Origin: Allacma fusca
Lineage: Eukaryota; Arthropoda; Collembola; Symphypleona; Sminthuridae
NCBI GenBank assembly: GCA_947179485.1
Contig: OX359247.1
Span: 45,357,131 to 45,421,130 of the forward strand
DNA length: 64,000 nucleotides
Direction of reading: 5' to 3'
Shown: in pieces, positions 60,501 to 64,000 of the stretch
How the letters are laid out: every line of letters begins with the position of its first letter
How positions within the stretch are numbered: the stretch's first letter is position 1
Translations under genes and position numbers: made by a program
Notes under the pieces: model-generated
Database searches by the model: none
The model's input: the letters and a program-made list of their open reading frames with translations, nothing else
Told to the model about the DNA's origin: nothing

Positions 60501-61350
60501 TCCTAATCATCCAGGGATTACAAGCCCAATTAATCAAGGCAAAGGAGAACGAAATTCGTCTCCAACAAAGAATTTTACATCAGATTGCGGAACAGGAGGA
60601 AGTACTGAGCAAACTGAAACAACTCGAGGGAGATCACAAAGCAACCCTCCAGGAAACTCAGAAAGCCAAAGAAGATATTTCGGATTTAATAAACCAGCTG
60701 AAAACAGCTCAGGTGTAACATCAGAAGGTGAGGAAGAAACTCAACCACTTATTGACGAAAGTGACTTTAAAACACTTAAGAAATTAAGTAGTTCAGGGAT
60801 AAGTCCAACAGAACTTGATGTGGACGACAGCAGTAAGTATAGAGAGACAAATTCTTACAATTCGGGATCAGAACCGAGAACTAATCAACCGCCTACGACA
60901 GAGAGAGGGAGACCTGGACAAATTGAAACAGGAAATCAAGGACCTTCAGAAGCGACTTCACGAGTTGAGGTGCCTTGGCCCTCAGTAGAGGCGGATATTT
61001 CGACACAATTGCTTCACTCAGATGAGCAAAAGGCCTTGGAAGAGCCCCCCTTTGTGGAACTCAACACCAAGCCCACCCAGCGAAGCTCAGAGACAAACAC
61101 TGCAAAGCCTACAAGCGCAAGGCAGTCGGATCCGAGAAGCAATAGCACGAGTGGAGAGAGAGATAGAACAAACCGAGAGAGCCAAGAATACTCTGAAAAA
61201 TCAAATTCGAGCAGCCAACAGGCTAGCCAACAATTCAACCAACCCACGGAACGAAAAGTCCTTGTAGAAAATTCTACAGAAAGAGTTCCAGGAAGTTCTA
61301 GCAAACGAAAACGGACAAGACTTTGTAGATACGCATACAGAAGTCATTAA
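54532..61350 (+). CDS. pol: pol polyprotein: protease, RT, RNase H, integrase, 2272 aa, tail frameshifted
   Basis: Protease LLDSGATRS (about residue 51). RT with LPMGVKIAPSAFQ and YLDD (about 490), a variant of the usual Y[IV]DD. RNase H with TDAS (about 649), ELELAAV and SDH. Then an unusually long acidic linker of about 670 residues. Integrase follows: HHCC finger ending CESCQ (about 1475), Asp in LCIDLIG (about 1500), SDGGSEF (about 1562) and Glu in GQIE 35 residues later (DD35E), then GPFVVIEV...HVERLKKC. A Ser/Thr/Gln/Asn-rich tail follows. Compared with the left copy, eight bases are missing after 61280, so the tail ends early at 61350. Catalytic residues are intact. The frame is open upstream to 54436, overlapping gag in the +1 frame; either frameshifting or internal initiation at 54532 is possible. 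Confidence 0.9.
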   Translation: MNAIIATRVESQSKDDEELEIIDLNPCRLSNGNKSTLQVQICSMMIPALLDSGATRSCIQRNLVPRCAEIKEVPSALRVAVANAELVKPICLTKFTMMIEGEKLLFKGLVMETLEPRMIIGEDLLSRYGITLDYKNNEIRSDRFQTVPMTRDTHLYVGEKKADIEFVRSIFSFHEVKGPKNMMCRTRKAVTIPAYGHMKVPIQIPKRIKKDFYLQPSEKLYTSKRLLVAAGVVPNEEPFAYVFNPAPCPQTMYGRTAIGHAEENFDLIKIKRNQLRDAHKRLTQEQLDCFDVNEELDEEGRAKYRALLTRYPECFAFNKGDLKEPAWIDPIRIHTGNNPPVQAKPFPCSPMERQKVREEVQKMLDADIIKEVNGPYSSPLFLIKKKDGTFRSVVDYRALNKTITDQVYPLARIDDILMQFGKSAMFDTLDMESGFFQLLIHEDDQIITSFITQDGLYAFKRLPMGVKIAPSAFQRAADQMLGSLKFRGAMVYLDDVISYGIHLLDKLASLEELMLRASNKNFKFKPKKCKFGYFEVIVLGFKVSREGTSPDPAKVDAIRHVPIPKSETEARRFFGICSFYRKYIKDFAKIASPISQSWIGSKGKSEGQKRIRCFQWSADATIAFNILKTKLMTQPVLAHFNPELDCILHTDASISGLGCCILQDDGGEHPIAYASRTLIQSEKNYSVTELELAAVVYAVRKFRQYLYLRKFLIRSDHLALCYLRLQKDPNHRISKFVNKLQEFDFQVTYKKGALHLDADFLSRAPLPYTKEDLEDTEDRVIEFDPDPVKEHKIALEEQKQIPQGNIMMPPPACAASLTTRESYKGKYWTDDESQSSDEEEAIIPQRQNPWSGRLKGQPRRKVKSQVEILAPQPNLEETDWENHTMSVKSRVNEVTHSYSALKEWKLSVDDIITIHEFREDDPLEDENTWKYTNEYIYEKNLKLIQDIERHNATINELDMKEFLSPKKAQVQNEHEDFDRNTITDIGMGTDWSPTPKSTTAITSQSPTDGKVDIDSPKSLGQMTRSTMEFTTMDGAGEAETKAVHLPPAMIVESETEVHDQTLKNQETADLVSQAAETTQKKSSTFPPTHPASPKEAKKLVLTDEDRNVQKECDQPTLEQEKFSVENHIPSGHDPTDEEKWFAFEETWRNPTSAKGDEWKLKQEVISQLKTYTAQSARKIDQVPDAESPGYANNPDLDTPQRIKAMKISRDVDEWMKNIQRRSAACESEENKNPPPSHTYISTENPVNKDNYSLLATTVEELKKNIREGEIKFTDGRSWKIQPLKGQGVVTSKKTSHSLCLSQDEGQRNKDAQKTEDMSLNRAIKFVPGAHALQGCEGSKDTFSTHKPVCRILEDEEQVTMLEEHNMQEMQRDDPDCLFIMDKIKMRHTLNWKDKEKYSRYEIDEEGILTIVHKDGRKLYVPRVLRNFLLSKAHDGILCGGHLGFQKTLHRLNKNYFWRKMNVSVAKYVMSCESCQAAKSMRMKPAGLLHPIRIENVGDALCIDLIGPMQISIKGNKYIIIAQDYVSKFVIAEAIPDKTADRIAEFLLHKVVLKYGLFKNLLSDGGSEFRAEITQALLRRLGMNHSTSTALRHNSVGQIERMVQTISTMLSHYTQKEQALWCSCLPFLINAYNCSHHDVTKETPYFMMFRRQPIYDFNLQLCLSSVDTNFMSAEEATTRIEKAIAKIRERQDYSKDWYDRKRRFVKFNIGDTVRVFTPTRIVGKSERFLHPYKGPFVVIEVLAKDNYIIQDLRNSKKRQKVHVERLKKCLQREHIEDEYSYDLDSDIVELVTKRNWNKCGKVIVSQPRSILKNSTSSDNSSTTSKKVTFKVQPAQTEEIAREFSSESYSDSASDQTQPVQRRGEFCDKNYSHSQITPTEGGKPNQGLHQHKDNTQGEKDKNYPYFTRSKVNEHPRGNQGRDKGIETTEEFSPNKNLEVRSSGRVHQTENCSSRTANSRDKTSNVKFLPTSGEITRRGATRVTDDTYKERINPNHPGITSPINQGKGERNSSPTKNFTSDCGTGGSTEQTETTRGRSQSNPPGNSESQRRYFGFNKPAENSSGVTSEGEEETQPLIDESDFKTLKKLSSSGISPTELDVDDSSKYRETNSYNSGSEPRTNQPPTTERGRPGQIETGNQGPSEATSRVEVPWPSVEADISTQLLHSDEQKALEEPPFVELNTKPTQRSSETNTAKPTSARQSDPRSNSTSGERDRTNRESQEYSEKSNSSSQQASQQFNQPTERKVLVENSTERVPGSSSKRKRTRLCRYAYRSH
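60260..60472 (+). CDS. Coiled-coil ORF A, 70 aa, right copy
   Basis: Same protein as in the left copy. Lies in the +1 frame inside the pol tail. Its TAA is followed three bases later by the ATG of ORF B. Heptad-like hydrophobic spacing; no family recognised. Confidence 0.45.
   Translation: MNTLEEIRDEIRGLKQQRNLVQIKIWKYAAQEEYIKQRIAALELLIQETKPQTSSFCPQVEKSQDEVQPE
60476..60718 (+). CDS. Coiled-coil ORF B, 80 aa, right copy
   Basis: Almost wholly coiled-coil-like. The pol frame across the same bases is low-complexity Ser/Thr/Asn/Gly, so this frame is the better-organised of the two. Unknown function. Confidence 0.45.
   Translation: MTHTKRELILIIQGLQAQLIKAKENEIRLQQRILHQIAEQEEVLSKLKQLEGDHKATLQETQKAKEDISDLINQLKTAQV
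60818..60988 (+). CDS. Coiled-coil ORF C, 56 aa, right copy
   Basis: ATG 60818 to TAG 60986-60988, in the same frame as A and B. Regular heptads over most of its length (GDLDKLKQEIKDLQKRL). Starts 99 bases after ORF B ends. Unknown function. Confidence 0.4.
   Translation: MWTTAVSIERQILTIRDQNRELINRLRQREGDLDKLKQEIKDLQKRLHELRCLGPQ
61022..61267 (+). CDS. Coiled-coil ORF D, 81 aa, right copy
   Basis: Starts 33 bases after ORF C ends, in the same frame. Pro/Ser-rich first 20 residues, then a helix-forming stretch with Arg/Glu pairs. Ends just before the 8-base deletion of this copy. Unknown function. Confidence 0.4.
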   Translation: MSKRPWKSPPLWNSTPSPPSEAQRQTLQSLQAQGSRIREAIARVEREIEQTERAKNTLKNQIRAANRLANNSTNPRNEKSL

Positions 61351-61391
61351 CACACCTGTAGAATTTTCTACAGAAGAGGACAGGTCATTGG

Positions 61392-61655
61392 ATGTCTTCA
61401 CGAAAGACAATCCCAGAAGGCCTGAAAGAATTAGAACAAATACGTCAGATCACCGAGAAACATTCAGCGACCCTCAGAACCCGACGAGTACAAATCCAAC
61501 GGGAACTTCAACAAGTTCAGGGGGAAATTCGGGAGTTACAGAGGCAGGCGAAACACCTCAAGGAGAAAGCGCTGAAGAAACCGGAGAAAGTAGACGATAC
61601 CCAACTCGTACCCGAAAGAGGACGAGAAGATTTGGATCAGTCTGAAAGCGAATGA
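61392..61655 (+). CDS. Coiled-coil ORF E, 87 aa, right copy
   Basis: As in the left copy but with one residue changed (Gly for Glu, base 61522). Its start lies downstream of the 8-base deletion, so it is not affected. The stop overlaps the next start (ATGA). Confidence 0.45.
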   Translation: MSSRKTIPEGLKELEQIRQITEKHSATLRTRRVQIQRELQQVQGEIRELQRQAKHLKEKALKKPEKVDDTQLVPERGREDLDQSESE

Positions 61656-61978
61656 GCACCACCAGATACTTAACAACAATACCAAACTGTGTTAGTTTTG
61701 GTCAAAGCGAGATTGATCTCAAGATTGGAGACCGTATAAATCTCATTAGTTATCTCATACGACAAGGTCGAAGGAGAATTCGATACGTAGGTACGTACAC
61801 AATCATTAAAACAGATTACTGTAAGGTATTCTATCTTCAGCCAGATGTCAGAGAACAGAGGGTCACGTGCATCCGGGTCTCGAACCAACGAGACTCCACG
61901 CCAAGACGCCCTACCCGCCGTCGACAGGGACGACGACGATCGACCACGTTATTGGACCCAATACGTGAGTCAAACTGA
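61652..61978 (+). CDS. Basic 108-aa ORF F, right copy
   Basis: Identical in reading to the left copy. Arg-rich tail, ATGA overlap with ORF E, and 134-base overlap with the start of the giant ORF. Could be an RNA- or nucleic-acid-binding accessory protein; that is inference from composition only. Confidence 0.5.
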   Translation: MSTTRYLTTIPNCVSFGQSEIDLKIGDRINLISYLIRQGRRRIRYVGTYTIIKTDYCKVFYLQPDVREQRVTCIRVSNQRDSTPRRPTRRRQGRRRSTTLLDPIRESN

Positions 61979-64000
61979 AGTGGAAATACCACAAGCAAAA
62001 ATTTTGCCAAACTCAGATACGGGACGACTGGAAGTTGTTCTCAGAGTAGACGGGAAATTACCCCATAGGATTATCGTCCAAGGACGAGATGGGCGAGAGA
62101 TCGTAACCCATTCAGTACTAATTGGAGCTCTCAGAAAACCTCGAGAGTTAACAATAGATTATCGTATACTACGACGAGAACCGCACTTTTGCGGGTCAAT
62201 AAATTTTCCGGAACAACAAGTGGAAGTAGATAGAGGCGAGCGAGCGCCAGATGATCTTGTTTACCTTTTTAAAGGACAAGAATTTAATCCCACTCCCATA
62301 CGACGACAGATCCCCATCTGTAGAACACGTAATAGACAGCCAGATGATCCATGGCTAGTCCAAAATTATAGGCAAGAAAAGGACGTGCCCGGACAAAAGA
62401 ATCCAAGGGGAGATTATGACCATGATCCATGGGCATTTACTCCAGGCCTTCAATATGAACGAGGCAAGACAAGTCGAAGCTCATCTCGGAAAGCGATGGG
62501 AGCCGACCCTATTTGTGGAGTAACCCGAGTCAACATCCCCGAAATTAGTGAATGGTTACCGCAACAAGAAGAACAGGTCGAGGACGTAGCCCATAGAATC
62601 AGTAGACGTATTGATGACAACTATGGACCCGATCTGAGACGAGGGAACTTGGAGGACCGACGAAGGGAGCCTCCGAGATTCGCAGCCTACTCGGCACATA
62701 TGGTACCAGCCGGGAGAGGCCGCGGGCGGGCCATCACCAATGGAGAAAATTCGGGCAGACAACACAGGAGCTCAAGAGAAAGTTCAAGGGAAAGACACAG
62801 CTCTAAAGACAGCAGGACCAGGAAGCGGGAGACAGAGTCGTCATCAGAGAGGAAGAAGCGACGGGAGGACGACAGGTCAAGGAGCCGCTATGACAGTCCA
62901 GCGCGGTCAAGGAGCAGGAGAGAGTCAACCCCACCACCTTCGCCATTTCTATCGCCAGCAGCGAGAGATTACAAGGACCGAATGGAGAGGGAGTCAATAC
63001 TGACAGTACCCATAGCAGCTCCAGCCTTAAGCTATACCGCGGTCACAAAGATGCCACCGCCAACAATACCGGTTAATAGTGAACCACCTAAACCACAGCG
63101 TGCAGTTTGCATCGCTCAAAGAGAAAGACCAGTGGAAGTACCTGTAGTGACTCCACCATCAGTAGCTGTGACATTATGGAGCGAGGAAATTGCCACGGAC
63201 ACAGCTACAACAGCGGACAGAGATACCGCTAATGAATCTTCTTCAGATTCAGAAGAGGAAGAGACAGTACCTATCCAAACCTGTAGTAGGAAAGGATGTA
63301 AAAGGGTACGACAAGTAATTGCAACCGACAGTGGACCAGTGATACAACAGGAATGTGAACATCATGCAAAGAAACGTGCAAAGAAGGAGAAGAAGGTTAA
63401 GAAGGAAGCTCAGATGACCATCTTAGAGCTATTCGGACAGAGCACAGTACCAACCCAACCACCGGCGAAATGGCAGTCGAACATCGTAAAAATTGGAGAG
63501 GACTCCAGGAAGGCAGGGAAGCATGAGGAGATGGTAAACCGAATAAAAGATCTCGGGGAAATCATCCGCAACCTTGCCAGACAAAACGTCAATGCAGACA
63601 GCGCGAAAAAGCAAAAGGAAGGATTAATGAAGGAATTAGCACGCCACCGCCAGGAATGGATAAAGTGGAGAAATGATAACGACTTTCACTTGGTATGTGC
63701 TGAGTCAAAGATAGACCTTCAGACCAGGGAATTGCCTCCAGCACACTTTGAACCAACGAACATTCCAACGTCAACAGCCACATCCGGAGAGCTAGAGCGT
63801 TTGCTCGCTCAGGAAAAACGAAATGGTCCAGAAACTGCAAGCCCAACAGGAATGGCAACGGAAATGCCACCCTCACCAGGACAAAACGTCGAAGTTGCAA
63901 CATCTGAGCTATCTATAGCCGAGCAACACAATGAACAGAGCAGTAGCTCAGAGGATTTTGAAGTGATCAGATCAAAAAGAAAACACAAAGATCGAGAATC
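61845..64000 (+). CDS. Giant third ORF, right copy, N-terminal part
   Basis: ATG at 61845 matches the left-copy start at 49126. I followed the frame to the window edge without finding a stop; about 718 residues are visible. They include the N-terminal region, the RS-rich stretch and the Cys/Lys-rich part; the envelope-like middle lies beyond the edge. One base differs from the left copy at 62185 (A for G, changing Arg to His). Confidence 0.6.
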   Translation, partial: MSENRGSRASGSRTNETPRQDALPAVDRDDDDRPRYWTQYVSQTEVEIPQAKILPNSDTGRLEVVLRVDGKLPHRIIVQGRDGREIVTHSVLIGALRKPRELTIDYRILRREPHFCGSINFPEQQVEVDRGERAPDDLVYLFKGQEFNPTPIRRQIPICRTRNRQPDDPWLVQNYRQEKDVPGQKNPRGDYDHDPWAFTPGLQYERGKTSRSSSRKAMGADPICGVTRVNIPEISEWLPQQEEQVEDVAHRISRRIDDNYGPDLRRGNLEDRRREPPRFAAYSAHMVPAGRGRGRAITNGENSGRQHRSSRESSRERHSSKDSRTRKRETESSSERKKRREDDRSRSRYDSPARSRSRRESTPPPSPFLSPAARDYKDRMERESILTVPIAAPALSYTAVTKMPPPTIPVNSEPPKPQRAVCIAQRERPVEVPVVTPPSVAVTLWSEEIATDTATTADRDTANESSSDSEEEETVPIQTCSRKGCKRVRQVIATDSGPVIQQECEHHAKKRAKKEKKVKKEAQMTILELFGQSTVPTQPPAKWQSNIVKIGEDSRKAGKHEEMVNRIKDLGEIIRNLARQNVNADSAKKQKEGLMKELARHRQEWIKWRNDNDFHLVCAESKIDLQTRELPPAHFEPTNIPTSTATSGELERLLAQEKRNGPETASPTGMATEMPPSPGQNVEVATSELSIAEQHNEQSSSSEDFEVIRSKRKHKDRE

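Larger units (their letters stand above)
53143..64000 (+). mobile_element. Ty3-type retroelement, right copy (5'-truncated, runs off the window)
   Basis: Order on the plus strand: truncated gag, then pol with protease, reverse transcriptase, RNase H, a long linker and integrase, then the small-ORF cluster and the start of the giant third ORF. The 5' LTR, leader and start of gag are missing, because the inverted copy begins directly at 53142. The pol layout (RNase H before integrase) and motifs place it in the Ty3/gypsy group. The many extra ORFs make it look like a complex, possibly envelope-bearing element. Confidence 0.85.
57837..64000. repeat. Right arm of giant inverted repeat (visible part)
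   Basis: Reverse complement of 46971-53142, starting inside pol with GGATGAGGATAGG. The arm continues past the window edge. The 4694-base spacer between the arms is 53143-57836. Confidence 0.9.

Overview
This is a eukaryotic nuclear window. It is AT-rich, its genes have GT-AG introns, and it contains an animal-type fatty acid synthase, insect-type seven-transmembrane chemoreceptor genes and many DNA transposons. It looks like an arthropod, most likely a hexapod. I lean weakly towards a springtail, but the sequence alone does not prove this.

Layout. 1-2104: AT-rich upstream DNA. 2105-16946 (+): a complete eight-exon fatty acid synthase gene (about 2316 residues). Its 6.2-kb second intron carries a hAT element and a Harbinger-type element with a second one nested inside. 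17670-20673 (+): two chemoreceptor genes; a small hAT element sits in the last exon of the second. 21060-22744: a long-terminal-inverted-repeat element containing another element with an 8-bp target duplication. 23565-28703 and 35575-39161: two direct copies of a segment, each carrying one intact two-exon receptor gene on the minus strand (26867-27973 and 37614-38720). Between the copies lies a 4.7-kb CACTA-like (tnp2) transposon at 30140-34846, with a transposase and a five-exon DUF4806 gene. 39256-40088: a pogo-like element.

42713-64000 is occupied by a large Ty3-type retroelement in a giant inverted arrangement. The right-hand copy (+) runs gag, pol, a cluster of small overlapping ORFs, then a giant third ORF that leaves the window. 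The left-hand copy (-) is an inverted duplicate of everything downstream of a point within pol. The arms (46971-53142 and 57837-64000, at least 6.16 kb each) are nearly identical and flank a 4.69-kb spacer holding truncated gag and protease-RT-RNase H.

Main points of interest. (1) In the retroelement, a chain of five short coiled-coil ORFs and one basic ORF lies in the frame overlapping the pol tail, followed by a 2137-residue ORF with an RS-rich region and an envelope-like middle. (2) The retroelement forms a huge fold-back with a sharp breakpoint. (3) The CACTA-like element appears able to make two proteins from one transcript, through an ATGA stop/start overlap and a shared-donor splice option. 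(4) Several non-autonomous elements with clean target duplications have interiors built almost entirely of one short degenerate word, a different word in each element.

Exon boundaries come from reading splice sites, frames and conserved motifs by eye. Family names come from recognised motifs; no database search was possible.
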